Notes: generated by a model not told the origin, from the sequence alone. A DNA stretch of 64,000 bases from Pseudonocardia sp. MH-G8 (GCF_002262885.1 NZ_NKYF01000029.1:59860-123859); one strand, 5' to 3'; shown: positions 46,125 through 55,248, numbered from the stretch's first letter. Program-made: numbers and translations.

Positions 46125-46157
46125 GGGGCCGCTGTCGTCGGGAGTGCGGCGCTCACC
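46120..46157. terminator. Bidirectional hairpin between convergent genes
   Basis: GGTGAG-GG-GCCGC (46120-46132) pairs with GCGGC-G-CTCACC (46146-46157), closing a 13-base loop. It overlaps the PucR stop and lies 12 bases beyond the symporter stop, so it can serve both. There is no strong T tract. Confidence 0.55.
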
Positions 46158-46168
46158 GTCGGTTCAGT

Positions 46169-47518
46169 TCAGTCGAGGACCCTTGCAGCAGGGGGGCGAT
46201 CCACGACGACCGGTGTGGTCGCCGCCGCGGCCCGCTGCGGTGTCCAGGTCTCCCTGGTCAGGGCCACCGTAATGAGACCGATGACTCCCACCCCGCTGAA
46301 CAGCACCGCGACGCCCGTCCAGCCGAACGTCGCCGCCAGGCCGGCCCCGATGAGCGGGATGAAGCCGCTGATGGATGCCGAGAGCTGGTATCCGAGCGAG
46401 GCTCCGGACAGCCGGGTGCGGGTGTCGAACAGTTCGGAGAAGTAGGAGCCCTGCACGCCTGCGAGGCAATCGTGCGCGATCGCCTGGGCGACGACGACCG
46501 CGAGGATGATCGCGATCACGGATCCGGAGTTGACCAGGAGGAACAGGGGAAATCCGAATGCCGTGGTCAACAGGCAGCCCGCGGCGTACACGGAGCGGCG
46601 GCCGAACCGGTCGGACAGGGCCCCGAACATCGGGGTCGTGACCAGCCCGATGACGGAGGCGACGATGATCGCCGTCAGGCCGACACCGCGGTCGGCCACC
46701 CCGCTGCTCACCAGGTAGCTGAGCAGGTAGGTCACCGTGATGTAGAAGGCCCCGGTCTCCGCGAGCCGGAGTCCGATGACCCGGAGCACCGTGGTCCCGT
46801 CGTTGCGCAGGACGTGCAGTACGGGGAACCGGACGGTTTCGGCCTTGTCGACGACCTCTTCGAACTCGGGGGACTCGGAGACCTTCAGCCGGATGACGAT
46901 GCCGACGGCGATCAGCACTCCGCTGAGGAGGAACGGCACCCGCCACGCGAGGGAGCTCTCGATGCCTGCCGTCGAGAGGAAGGCGATGTTGGCGAGCAGG
47001 AGCCCGCACGGCACGCCGGCCTGGGGTATCGCCGAGTAGAAGCCCTTGCGGCGGCGGGGTGCGTGCTCGAACGTCATGAGGATCGCCCCGCCCCACTCGG
47101 CGCCATAGGCGAGCCCCTGCACGAGGCGCAACGTGACCAGCAGGATCGGCGCGAGCAGACCCACCTGGTCGTAGGTCGGCAGCACGCCGATGAGGACGGT
47201 CGAGAGGCCCATCACGAGCAGCGCGATGACCAGAACGGGCTTGCGGCCGTAGCGGTCCCCGAAATGACCGCCGACGATGCCCCCGATGGGCCGCATGAGG
47301 AAGCCGGCGGCCAGCGTCGCGAACGCGAGGAGCGTTCCGGTCACGGCGTTGTCGCTGGGGAAGAACACCGGACCGAAGTAGAGGGCCGCGGCGGTCCCGT
47401 AGGCGAGGAAGTCGTAGTTCTCGACGGTCGTCCCGACCGCGCTGCCGACCGCCACCCGCCCGCGGTCGGGCGAGCCCTGGTCGATCTCCTCCGGCGTGCG
47501 GACAGCTGCACTGGGCAT
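46169..47518 (-). CDS. MHS-family metabolite:H+ symporter (major facilitator)
   Basis: Twelve-helix symporter of 449 residues. The MHS signature VENYDFLAYGTAAALYFGPVFFP is at residues 30-55, followed by GGHFGDRYGRKPVLV, RLVQGLAYGAEWGGA and the second-half loop GALSDRFGRRSVY. Start ATG 47518 with AAGGGAG 6 bases upstream. It follows the class II aldolase gene on the same strand by 143 bases, so it is probably the uptake system for that enzyme's substrate, a small carboxylate. Confidence 0.92.
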   Translation of the reverse strand: MPSAAVRTPEEIDQGSPDRGRVAVGSAVGTTVENYDFLAYGTAAALYFGPVFFPSDNAVTGTLLAFATLAAGFLMRPIGGIVGGHFGDRYGRKPVLVIALLVMGLSTVLIGVLPTYDQVGLLAPILLVTLRLVQGLAYGAEWGGAILMTFEHAPRRRKGFYSAIPQAGVPCGLLLANIAFLSTAGIESSLAWRVPFLLSGVLIAVGIVIRLKVSESPEFEEVVDKAETVRFPVLHVLRNDGTTVLRVIGLRLAETGAFYITVTYLLSYLVSSGVADRGVGLTAIIVASVIGLVTTPMFGALSDRFGRRSVYAAGCLLTTAFGFPLFLLVNSGSVIAIILAVVVAQAIAHDCLAGVQGSYFSELFDTRTRLSGASLGYQLSASISGFIPLIGAGLAATFGWTGVAVLFSGVGVIGLITVALTRETWTPQRAAAATTPVVVDRPPAARVLD

Positions 47519-47661
47519 TTCGAGCTCCCTTGCTCGCGGCGACGCGCACGCCGCTCGCGCGCTGTCGGGAGCGGTGCCGACAGCGGCGGCGGTCGTGATG
47601 CGGCGATGTGGGTGGCCGTGGATCTGGCCGCGGCGTTCGGCCCGGCGCGCCGCCCCAGTCC

Positions 47662-48474
47662 TCAGTCGAGGAAGTCGGGCTGCTCGCGGACGAGCGAGTC
47701 GTAGATCGGCTGGAAGTTCAGCCAGCCGATGTAGGGGGTGCCGAAGTGGTGGCGGGTGTGCCTCGCCGCCTCGACCGAGATCGGCTTCGGCGGGATCCGG
47801 GACGCGTCGAGCAGCAGCTGTACCCGGCAGGCGTGCTCGAGCGCGATGAACCACCACGCCGCCTCGTCGATGCTGTGCGTTCCGGCAGAGAACAGCCCGT
47901 GGTTCTGGTGGATGGCCGCCTTGTTCGCACCGAACGCCGAGCCGACCGCCTTGCCGGCGTCGACCTCGACGACGATGGCGCCGGCCTCCTCCTCGATCAC
48001 GGTGTGGTGCTCGAAGAAGACGGCGACGTCCTGCGTGACGGGCTCCAGGGGCCGTCCCATCGCCGCCCACGCGGCGCCGTGCACCGTGTGCGCGTGGCAC
48101 GAGGCCACGATGTCGGGGTTGGAGTCGTGAATGGCGGAATGGAGCACGAACCCGGCGCGGTTGGCAGCGTGCGAGCCCTGCACGACCTGGCCGTTGTGGT
48201 CGACCAGGATCAGGTTCGAGACATTCACGTGGCCGAACGGCACCGCGAACGGGTTCGTCCAGTAGAGCTGAGGGGTCTCCGGGTCGCGCACGGTGATGTG
48301 ACCGGCGGTGCCGTAGCTGAATCCGAACTTGGCGAATGCCCGGCACGCAGCGGCGAGCCGTTCCTTGCGGTGCTGCCGTTCCTGCTCGACGGAGTCGAAG
48401 GTCGGCATCTCGGGGAAGATGAGGCCGGACTGTTCGGGCTGGTAGATGGACTGGCGCTCGACCGTCTCGGTCAT
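47662..48474 (-). CDS. Class II aldolase/adducin-family protein
   Basis: Zinc-dependent class II aldolase-fold protein of 270 residues. Seen: FGFSYGTAGHITVRDPE (substrate phosphate loop region), the metal site CHAHTVHGAAWAAMGRPL with two His, and NHGLFSAG with the third His. Members range from fuculose-phosphate aldolase to sugar-acid decarboxylases (for instance OtnC-type); the lack of a typical phosphate-binding stretch and the partnership with an MHS symporter favour a non-phosphorylated acid substrate, by inference. Start ATG 48474 chosen from family length; ribosome site is weak. A decayed mandelate-racemase-like gene lies just upstream on the other strand. Confidence 0.87.
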   Translation of the reverse strand: MTETVERQSIYQPEQSGLIFPEMPTFDSVEQERQHRKERLAAACRAFAKFGFSYGTAGHITVRDPETPQLYWTNPFAVPFGHVNVSNLILVDHNGQVVQGSHAANRAGFVLHSAIHDSNPDIVASCHAHTVHGAAWAAMGRPLEPVTQDVAVFFEHHTVIEEEAGAIVVEVDAGKAVGSAFGANKAAIHQNHGLFSAGTHSIDEAAWWFIALEHACRVQLLLDASRIPPKPISVEAARHTRHHFGTPYIGWLNFQPIYDSLVREQPDFLD

Positions 48475-48689
48475 CGGACCCGCTTTCGTCGCTGAGGGCA
48501 CATGTGCCGGAACGAGGTTCGTCCGGCGTCGTTCGGCGGCCCGCTCATCGTGGGGAAGTGACCGTCGTCGGGACAACCGCACTCTGTACGAGGTTGTCAC
48601 GCTCTTTTCCACGGTCTGTAGGAAGCGGGTGGTCTCAGCTTCGGCGACCGCCCAGGGCCCCGGCAAAGTGGTCGTGATCTTGTAGATGG

Positions 48690-49446
48690 CGAGCGGCCGG
48701 GTGGTGTCACGGGCGTGGTGGCGCAGGCTTGCGGCGATGTTGGTGGCCCCGGACAGCTCACGGCCGCCAGGGCGGCGGGGTCTCGGGAATCGAGATGGCG
48801 CTGATGGACCTCGCCGGGGAAGGCCTCCGGGGTACCCGCCTACGCATTGGTGGGCGGCCGGTTCCGGGACCGGGTGTGGTGCTATGTCGACACGCCCAGC
48901 GTCGCCGAGCCGCAGGAGATGGCGGATCGGCTGCTGGAGCGCAAGCGGCGCGGCTTCACGATGCTCAAGATGGACGTGGGCATCTCCCTGCTGTGGGACG
49001 TGCCCGGCACGCTCATCGCCCCGGCGGGTGCCCGCGAGGACACCACGATGCACCCGTTCACGGGCATCCAGGTCACGCCGAAGGGCGTGGAGTACCTGGC
49101 CTCGTACGTCGATACGGTGCGCTCGATCGTCAGCTATGACGTGGCGCTGGCCACCGATCATTTCGGGCACATCGCGCTAACTCGTGCATCCGGATCGGGC
49201 GGGCCCTCGAATCGTTCACGTTGGTGTGGTCGAGGATCTGATCCCGTGGCAGTACACCGACCAGTGGCGCCAGCTCACCGAGGGGGTGGCGGTGCCGACG
49301 TGCACGGGTGAGGACATCTATCTTACCGAGGACTCAAGCCGTTGCTGGACTCCGGGGCGATCCGGGTGGTGCATCCGGGTCCCGCGACGTCGGGGGGATC
49401 GCCGAAACCAAGCGGCTCGGGGGCTACGCCCAGGAGCGTGGGGTCG
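48690..49446 (+). pseudogene. Mandelate racemase/muconate-lactonising-enzyme-like gene, several frameshifts
   Basis: Successive frames spell an enolase-superfamily acid-sugar dehydratase: GGGVSGIEMALMDLAGE, VPAYALVGGRFRDRVWCYVDTPS, GFTMLKMDVGISLLWDVPG, ATDHFGHI (metal Asp), then after another shift VVEDLIPWQYTDQWRQLTEGVAVPTCTGEDIYLTED, and after another PLLDSGAIRVVHP and GGIAETKRLGGYAQERG. At least four shifts and the loss of both ends make it non-functional. The end abuts the truncated LacI gene. It once probably dehydrated an acid sugar in the same cassette as the class II aldolase. Confidence 0.8.
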
Positions 49447-50077
49447 TGAGCTCAGCGCCGGCCTCGCGCACGACGTCGAGGATCCCGTTGACGCGGTCGT
49501 GGCGCGGGCTCGCGTCGGCCGGCCCACCCAGGTAGGCGATGCGGCGCCGCCCGTGCACGTCGACGACGTGCCGCGCGGCGAGCCGGCCACCGAGGCGGTC
49601 GTCCACCGCGAGGCAGGGGACGTCGACCCCGGGTTGCCGGGTGAGGGCGAGGGCTCGCGTCGGGGTGGCGTGCTCGGCCGCGAAGGCCAGGTCGCCTCCG
49701 ACGACCGGAACGTAGGCGAGGGCGTCGACGGGGTGTTCGAGCATCGCCCGGACGAGCTCGTCGTGCCGGCGCGGATCGTCGAACGTTGTCACCAGGGTCA
49801 TGTAGCCGGCGTCGCCGAGCACCTCCTCGAACCCCAGCGTCATGGCCGAGAAGAACGGGTTCGAGATGTCGGTGACGACCAGGCCGATCACCGAACCCTT
49901 CCGGGTCCGCAGGGTCGCGGCGCCGCGGTGGTACACGTAGCCGAGGTCGTGCATCGAGCGCAGGACGCGTTCCCGGGTCTCGTCGCTGATGCGGCCGACC
50001 CCGCGCATCGCCAGCGACGCCGCGGAGACGGACACGCCCGCGTCGCGCGCGACGTCGGCGAGCGTGACCCTCTTCAC
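49424..50077 (-). CDS. LacI-family regulator, truncated C-terminus
   Basis: LacI-type repressor with an intact DNA-binding domain (MKRVTLADVARDAGVSVSAASLAMRGVGRISDETRERVLRSM and hinge region) and the first lobe of the sugar-binding domain (GSVIGLVVTDISNPFFSAMTLG). It ends at 217 residues where 330-340 are usual; the second lobe is missing and the last residues (TTPRSWA) are read out of the neighbouring pseudogene. It may bind DNA but should not respond to an inducer normally. Deletion at about 49,440 likely removed both its end and that of the racemase-like gene. Confidence 0.8.
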   Translation of the reverse strand: MKRVTLADVARDAGVSVSAASLAMRGVGRISDETRERVLRSMHDLGYVYHRGAATLRTRKGSVIGLVVTDISNPFFSAMTLGFEEVLGDAGYMTLVTTFDDPRRHDELVRAMLEHPVDALAYVPVVGGDLAFAAEHATPTRALALTRQPGVDVPCLAVDDRLGGRLAARHVVDVHGRRRIAYLGGPADASPRHDRVNGILDVVREAGAELTTPRSWA

Positions 50078-50153
50078 GACGTCAATCTAGCCGTGTGGTC
50101 GTGAGCGAGCGCGGGCCGTCGTCGCCCCGGTTCACCGTCGGTACGTTGGGTCC

Positions 50154-50927
50154 GTGAATCAGCGCGAGGGGCGTCCCGCTGTGTCTCCTGCCGATCGGCA
50201 GCGGGAGATCCTCGCTGTGCTGCAGTCGGCCCGGCAGGTCGATGTCGCCTCGCTCGCGCAACGCTTCGGCGTATCCGGCATGACGATCCGGCGTGATCTC
50301 GCCGAGCTGGACCACGCAGGCCAGCTCCATCGCGTGCACGGTGGGGCGGTCCTGCCCCGCCCACCCGCCTACGGGTCGCGCGCAGCGGCGATGACGGTCG
50401 AGAAGGCGCGCATCGCGAAGGTCGTGGCGGACCTCGTCCGGGACGACCAGGCCCTCGGCATCGACAGCGGCACGACGTGTCACGCCGTGGCCGCCGAGGT
50501 GTCCTCCCGGACCGATCTGACCGTCGTGACGAACGCGCTGCACGCCGCCGTCGAGTTCCGCGACACCCCGAACCGCGTCGTCGTCCTGGGCGGCGTGATG
50601 ACTCGTGAACTGACTCTGGTGAACGCCGGGGCGACCGACGCGGTGCCCCGGGTCCACCTCGACACCCTGGTCCTGGGCTGCGGTGGCATCTCGGCCGAGC
50701 GTGGCCTGACGTACTTCGACCCCGCCGAGGTCGACGTGCGGCGCTCGCTGCTCGTCGTGGCGGACCGGGTGATAGTCGCGGCCGACCACACGAAGCTGGG
50801 CCGCAAGACCGCCATCGTGCTGGGGGGCCTCGACGTCATCGACATGATCGTTACCGACCGTCCGCCGCCGCTCCCGCTTTCTCGCGCGTGCGAAGTAGCA
50901 GGGGTGCAGGTGACCGTGGCGCCCTGA
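50154..50927 (+). CDS. DeoR-family transcriptional regulator
   Basis: Sugar-metabolism regulator of 257 residues. The N-terminal winged helix is RQREILAVLQSARQVDVASLAQRFGVSGMTIRRDLAELDHAGQLHRVHGGA, the classic DeoR signature. The C-terminal DeoRC domain (ALGIDSGTTCHAVAAEV, NALHAAVEF, GGVMTRELTLVNAGA) binds sugar phosphates in known members. It is divergent from the truncated LacI gene with 76 bases between. The likely target is the acid-sugar cassette to its right, by position only. Confidence 0.9.
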   Translation: MNQREGRPAVSPADRQREILAVLQSARQVDVASLAQRFGVSGMTIRRDLAELDHAGQLHRVHGGAVLPRPPAYGSRAAAMTVEKARIAKVVADLVRDDQALGIDSGTTCHAVAAEVSSRTDLTVVTNALHAAVEFRDTPNRVVVLGGVMTRELTLVNAGATDAVPRVHLDTLVLGCGGISAERGLTYFDPAEVDVRRSLLVVADRVIVAADHTKLGRKTAIVLGGLDVIDMIVTDRPPPLPLSRACEVAGVQVTVAP

Positions 50928-51024
50928 GCGCATGCCCGCAGCGGGCGAAGCTCAATGGCGCCCCCGCGGTGGTGTCGGCCGGTCGGCTCCGGCAGTGGAC
51001 AGGGAGGAGCCGGCGTCACGTACC

Positions 51025-51210
51025 TGACCGCCCTCGGGCGCGACGAGAGGCAACTCGGGCTTGAGCAGCACCTCGCACGCGTCCCTGGATAAGGAGTTCG
51101 ACCGCGTCCTCCAGCGCCTCGATGGGAAGCCGATGGGTGATGAGTCCTCCCCGGTCGAGGCGGCCGCTCGTGACGAGCACTGCCATCTGCTCCTGGACCG
51201 TCACGCCCGG
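51025..51210 (-). pseudogene. C-terminal remnant of a zinc alcohol dehydrogenase
   Basis: Reads EQMAVLVTSGRLDRGGLITHRLPIEALEDAVELL, then after a frame change DACEVLLKPELPLVAPEGG. The same end (LITHRL, IELLTGEACKVLLQPDLP) occurs in the intact dehydrogenase at 58479-59522, so this is a broken relative, possibly a former copy. The catalytic and cofactor domains are absent. Confidence 0.65.
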
Positions 51211-51609
51211 AGCGGGCCCGGGCTTCACCACCGCGCGCACAGAGCACCATCTCCTCGCCGAGACTCGTGCAAGTGAACACGGCGGGACGCTACGGGGGAC
51301 TTCTCGCGTGGTCAATCGTGCAGGAAAGATCGCCCGGATTTCCCACTTCCGCATAATCGCCCCTGGTCAGACAGATGCAGTCGGGCCGTTGACCTGTTCG
51401 GGCCGCGGCTGCTAGCTTCCGAGGCGCTTGCTCATTTGAACACCAGGCCGCGAAGGGCGGGTAGCTCTCCGGAAAGGCGAGATCTACTCCTCGGCGTCGC
51501 CCCCTGGGCGCGGTCGTGCCTCCTGGCGGCGCGTTGCCCCCCGCTGTTGCCGGTCGGTGACGCATCGCGCTCGGCCTCCCGTCGGACGCACAACTGGAGG
51601 AACCAGCCA
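51211..51609. other. Intergenic, promoter region of the SAF-protein operon
   Basis: No gene is supported. The last bases hold the ribosome site GGAGG for the GTG at 51610. AT-richer DNA around 51310-51360 may contain a promoter, but no operator symmetry is obvious. Confidence 0.4.
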
Positions 51610-52947
51610 GTGAACCTGTACACGCTGCTCCGTTCGCGGGCGGAGGACCACGGGCCGGTCAGGGTGGGTGTCATCGGCGCGGGCAAGTTCGCCTCGATGT
51701 TCTTCACACAGGTCCTGGGCGTGCCTGAGATGCATGTCGTCGGCGTGGTCGATCTCGATGTCGCCAAAGCCAGGGCCGCCTTGGGCCGGACGGGTTGGCC
51801 CGAGGAGCGCTACGCCTGCACGAGCTACGACGAGGCGCTGCGGACGGGCGGCACGGTCGTCGCCGACGATGCGGCCGGTCTCATCGAGCACCCGCAGATC
51901 GAGGTCGTCGTCGAGATCACCGGAAACCCCCTCGCCGGCGTCGAGCACGCTGTCCGGAGCATCGACAACGGCAAGCACGTGGTCATGGTCAACGTCGAGG
52001 CCGATTGCCTGGTCGGGCCGCTTCTGCGCCGCCGTGCGCAGCAGGCCGGAGTGGTGTATTCCATGGCCTACGGTGACCAGCCCGCCCTGATCGCCGAGCT
52101 CGTCGACTGGTGCCGCACGGTCGGCTACGAGGTGGTCGCCGCGGGCAAGGGCACCAAGTACCTGCCGGACTACCGCTTCTCCACGCCGGACACGGTGTGG
52201 GACCACTACGGCTTCAGCACGGAGAAGATCGCCGCGGGTGACTTCAACCCGAAGATGTTCAACTCATTCCTCGACGGCACGAAGTCGGCCATCGAGATGG
52301 CTGCCGTAGCGAACGCAACCGGCCTCAAGCCACAGCAGGTCGGGCTCCAGTTCCCACCCGCCTCCGTGAACGACCTCTCGACGCTCTTCCGGCCCGCGAC
52401 GGAGGGTGGAATCCTGGAGCATTCCGGGACCGTGGAGATCGCATCCTGTCTCGAACGGGACGGTCGCAGCGTCGAACAGGATCTGCGCTGGGGCGTCTAC
52501 GTGACCTTCAAGGCCAGGACAGAGTATGCCGCAGCCTGCTTCGCCGAGTACGGGATGGTCACCGACCCCAGTGGCTATTACGGCTCCCTGTACCGGCCCT
52601 ACCACTTGATCGGGATGGAACTCGGGGTGAGCATCGCCTCCGCCGTCCTCCGGGGAGAGCCAACCGGATCGGTCCAGGCTTTCGAGGGTGACGCGGTCAC
52701 CACGGCCAAGCGCGATCTGTGTCCCGGCGACGTACTCGACGGCGAGGGCGGGTACTGCGTGTACGGCCAGCTGCAGCCCGCCGAAGCCTCCACCGCGCTC
52801 GGCGCACTACCGATCGGGCTCGCGCACGGGGTGAAGGTCACCTCGTCCGTACGCGAGGGCCAGCCGGTCACGTGGAAGGACGTCGAGGTCGACGACACCA
52901 CTGTCGCGGTGGCCCTCAGGCGCGAGATGGAGCGCGATTTCCGGTAG
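51610..52947 (+). CDS. Homoserine dehydrogenase-like NAD(P)-binding protein with C-terminal SAF domain
   Basis: Predicted NAD(P)-dependent oxidoreductase of 445 residues. The N-terminal Rossmann motif is VGVIGAGKFASMFFTQV; DGKHVVMVNVEAD-like NGKHVVMVNVEADCLVG follows, then a homoserine-dehydrogenase-like catalytic region (GKGTKYLPDYRFSTPDTVWDHYG). The last 80 residues form a SAF domain (AKRDLCPGDVLDGEGGYCVYG), as in altronate dehydratase and sialic-acid synthase. This fusion family (COG4091-like) has no firm function known to me. A GGAGG precedes the GTG at 51610. It pairs with a KdgT-type permease, pointing to a sugar-acid substrate rather than homoserine. Confidence 0.8.
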   Translation: MNLYTLLRSRAEDHGPVRVGVIGAGKFASMFFTQVLGVPEMHVVGVVDLDVAKARAALGRTGWPEERYACTSYDEALRTGGTVVADDAAGLIEHPQIEVVVEITGNPLAGVEHAVRSIDNGKHVVMVNVEADCLVGPLLRRRAQQAGVVYSMAYGDQPALIAELVDWCRTVGYEVVAAGKGTKYLPDYRFSTPDTVWDHYGFSTEKIAAGDFNPKMFNSFLDGTKSAIEMAAVANATGLKPQQVGLQFPPASVNDLSTLFRPATEGGILEHSGTVEIASCLERDGRSVEQDLRWGVYVTFKARTEYAAACFAEYGMVTDPSGYYGSLYRPYHLIGMELGVSIASAVLRGEPTGSVQAFEGDAVTTAKRDLCPGDVLDGEGGYCVYGQLQPAEASTALGALPIGLAHGVKVTSSVREGQPVTWKDVEVDDTTVAVALRREMERDFR

Positions 52948-53066
52948 CAGCCGTCTGTCCCGACGGTCGTGCCCCATCACGGGGGCGTTCCACCGATCGC
53001 GGTGGCGGACGTACAGCTGGCAAGAGTTTTCCGACGGTCGACGCTGACTCGACGGAGGCAGAAGAG

Positions 53067-54095
53067 ATGACACTGAAGTCGCTCCAGCAGGTCGGGCGCA
53101 GCGCCGGTCGGATCCCGGGCGCCCTCATGATCATCCCGCTCTTCCTCGGGGCGCTGGTGAACACGTTCGTTCCGCAGGTGCTCGACATCGGCGGTTTCAC
53201 CACGGCGCTCTTCCGCGACGGCATCGCCACCCTGCTCGGTCTCTTCTTCGTCTGCATGGGCGCTCAGCTGAGGCTGCGAGCCACCGGTCGCACCCTGGAG
53301 AAGGGCTTCGCGATCCTGATCGGGAAGGTGGGGGCGGGCGTCGTCGTCGGCCTGCTCGTCGCGTTCTCCGTGCCTGGCGGCACCCTGTTCGGCCTCGTGC
53401 CACTCGCGATCATCGCGGCGATGACGAACTCGAACACGGCCCTCTACACTGCGCTCACCAAGCAGTTCGGCAACACCACCGACCGGGGCGCAGCCTCGAT
53501 CATCGCCGTGAACGACGGCCCGTTCATCACTCTGGTCGCGCTCGGCGTCGCGGGGCTCGCGACCTTCCCGATCGGGATGATCGTCGGCCTTGTCATCCCT
53601 TTGGCGGTCGGTTTCGTTCTCGGCAACCTGAGCTCGACTGCACGTGAGTTCCTCCGCTCCGGCGAGCAGCTGCTCATCCCCTTCATGGCGTTCGCGGTCG
53701 GAGTCGGGATCGACTTCTCGACACTCGGTCAGGCGGGCCTGCCCGGGATTCTCCTCGGCCTCATGACGATTGTGCTGTCCGGCGGCGCAGCAATGCTGGT
53801 GCTGTGGTTCGTCCACGTTCTCCACCGACGACCGAGGCAGCAGCGCAACGTGATCTCCGGAGCAGCTGAAGCGACCACCGCCGGCAACGCTGTGGCGACC
53901 CCTGCGGCCGTCGCCATCATCGATCCGGCGTATCGGCATATCGAGTCGCTGGCGACCGCGCAGGTCGCCACATCAACAATTACTACCGCACTGCTCGTGC
54001 CGTTCGTCGTTGCGTTCGCTTATCGCATTCAGCTCAACCGGGGGATATCTCCACAGGCTGAGGAAGAGCAGGGAGGCGAGCGGGTGGCAACTTGA
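53067..54095 (+). CDS. kdgT: 2-keto-3-deoxygluconate permease (KdgT family)
   Basis: Membrane carrier of 342 residues. The start GRIPGALMIIPLFLGALVNTFVPQVLDIGGFTTALF is the KdgT signature; NSNTALYTALTKQFG, AVNDGPFITLVALG and the C-terminal GNAVATPAAVAIIDPAYRHIESLATAQVATSTITTALLVP also match. About ten hydrophobic helices are visible. The ATG at 53067 has GGAGG 9 bases upstream. It would import a keto-deoxy sugar acid or similar compound for the SAF-domain oxidoreductase encoded just upstream. A shortened paralogue lies at 55404. Confidence 0.88.
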   Translation: MTLKSLQQVGRSAGRIPGALMIIPLFLGALVNTFVPQVLDIGGFTTALFRDGIATLLGLFFVCMGAQLRLRATGRTLEKGFAILIGKVGAGVVVGLLVAFSVPGGTLFGLVPLAIIAAMTNSNTALYTALTKQFGNTTDRGAASIIAVNDGPFITLVALGVAGLATFPIGMIVGLVIPLAVGFVLGNLSSTAREFLRSGEQLLIPFMAFAVGVGIDFSTLGQAGLPGILLGLMTIVLSGGAAMLVLWFVHVLHRRPRQQRNVISGAAEATTAGNAVATPAAVAIIDPAYRHIESLATAQVATSTITTALLVPFVVAFAYRIQLNRGISPQAEEEQGGERVAT

Positions 54096-54408
54096 CCTTC
54101 GAACTGGCAGTTGGTTTCCGGTGTGGCCGGCTACATCACGGGTTTGGCGGCGAGGCTGCGACGACGAGCGTGATGATCCCTGCTAGCCCGGGCTCTTCAC
54201 GAGTCTGGCGGGGTGAGGTGGCCCTGAAAGAAGAAGGTGCCTCGTGACGAGGTGAAGCAGTGAGTTTCGAAGGCCCTTCCGCCGGGTTCGACCCAATCGC
54301 AATGGGTGCTGTGCCGACTGTCCCCGATGAGCGGTCAGCGATGGTCGCGGCGCCTGCAGCGGCCTTCCGGCAGAGCCGGCGTGGCACGAGGTGCGCCGGC
54401 GAACGTCC
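54096..54408. other. Intergenic with an orphan IS1380-like end
   Basis: The segment 54183-54203 (CTAGCCCGGGCTCTTCACGAG) resembles the terminal repeat plus CTAG flank of the IS1380 element at 28691. No transposase follows, so it is a solo end or a chance match. No gene is supported elsewhere in the gap. Confidence 0.4.
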
Positions 54409-55248
54409 TCAGGTGTTGGGGATGCGCAGCTCGGACAGCGCCGCGTCGAGTTCGCCCACGATCGTGCGGATTCGGTCCACCTGGTCCTGACTGATCGATG
54501 CGGTGCCGGGAGCCACCTGCGCGTCGATGTCGAAGACGGTGTTGGCGCGGTGCCACACGGTGAACCACTCGAGTCCCCGCCCGTGGGCGTCCTGGGTGAC
54601 GCCTTCGAGGAGCAGGAGCGGGGCGCCTGGCGGGACGTCGAGGATGTGGGCGACATCCGCGTCCGCGGCGACGGCCTGGACGTGTCGAGGTCCGCCGGCT
54701 GCGGGGTAGCCATGATCGCGCATGAGCGCGAGGAGCGAGGCGTCCTCGAGCAGCTGTGCCGTGAAGTGGGGGAAGAGCTCCCGTGACGCCCAGGTGCGCA
54801 TGTAGACGACGGGAACCTGCTCGAGGGACCGGATCCGCTCGATCTTCCATGTGCGGTCTGTGCCGAGGGCGGCCCGCGCCGCGGCGGGTGGGGCGGCCGG
54901 CTCGAGGCCGAGCACATGGGTCCACAGGCGCTGGCCACGGGCGGCGGTCTGCTCGTCCAGGCCACCGGCGCGTTGGAGGTGACGGCGCAGCACCGGGGAG
55001 GAGGCGACGACGCTCCCGCGGCCGCGCTGGCGGTGGATGAGACCGACCTCGGCGAGACCGGCGAGCGCCTGCCGGACGACGCTGCGTGACACGCCGAAAC
55101 TGCGTTGCAGCTCGTCCTCCGTGGGCAGGGCGTCCCCGGGTAGAAGCGCGTGGCTTTGGATCTGCTGCCGCAGCATGTCGCGGATCTGCACGTGCAGGGG
55201 CCGGACGTCGGTGCGGTCGACCTGCGTCCGTCGGTCCTCCGACTCCAC
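54409..55248 (-). CDS. GntR-family regulator with UTRA domain (HutC subfamily)
   Basis: Regulator of 279 residues. The winged helix is PLHVQIRDMLRQQIQSHALLPGDALPTEDELQRSFGVSRSVVRQALAGLAEVGLI; the UTRA ligand domain occupies the C-terminal two thirds (DRTWKIERIRSLEQVPVVYMRTWASRELFP, LDVPPGAPLLLLEGVTQDAHGRGLEWFTVWHRAN). The GTG at 55248 is preferred because GAGGAG lies 5 bases upstream; the frame opens at 55269. It is divergent from the permease remnant, RuBisCO-like and kinase operon, with a strong inverted repeat between. UTRA regulators sense phosphorylated or free sugars and acids, which fits control of the acid-sugar kinase operon. Confidence 0.9.
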   Translation of the reverse strand: MESEDRRTQVDRTDVRPLHVQIRDMLRQQIQSHALLPGDALPTEDELQRSFGVSRSVVRQALAGLAEVGLIHRQRGRGSVVASSPVLRRHLQRAGGLDEQTAARGQRLWTHVLGLEPAAPPAAARAALGTDRTWKIERIRSLEQVPVVYMRTWASRELFPHFTAQLLEDASLLALMRDHGYPAAGGPRHVQAVAADADVAHILDVPPGAPLLLLEGVTQDAHGRGLEWFTVWHRANTVFDIDAQVAPGTASISQDQVDRIRTIVGELDAALSELRIPNT

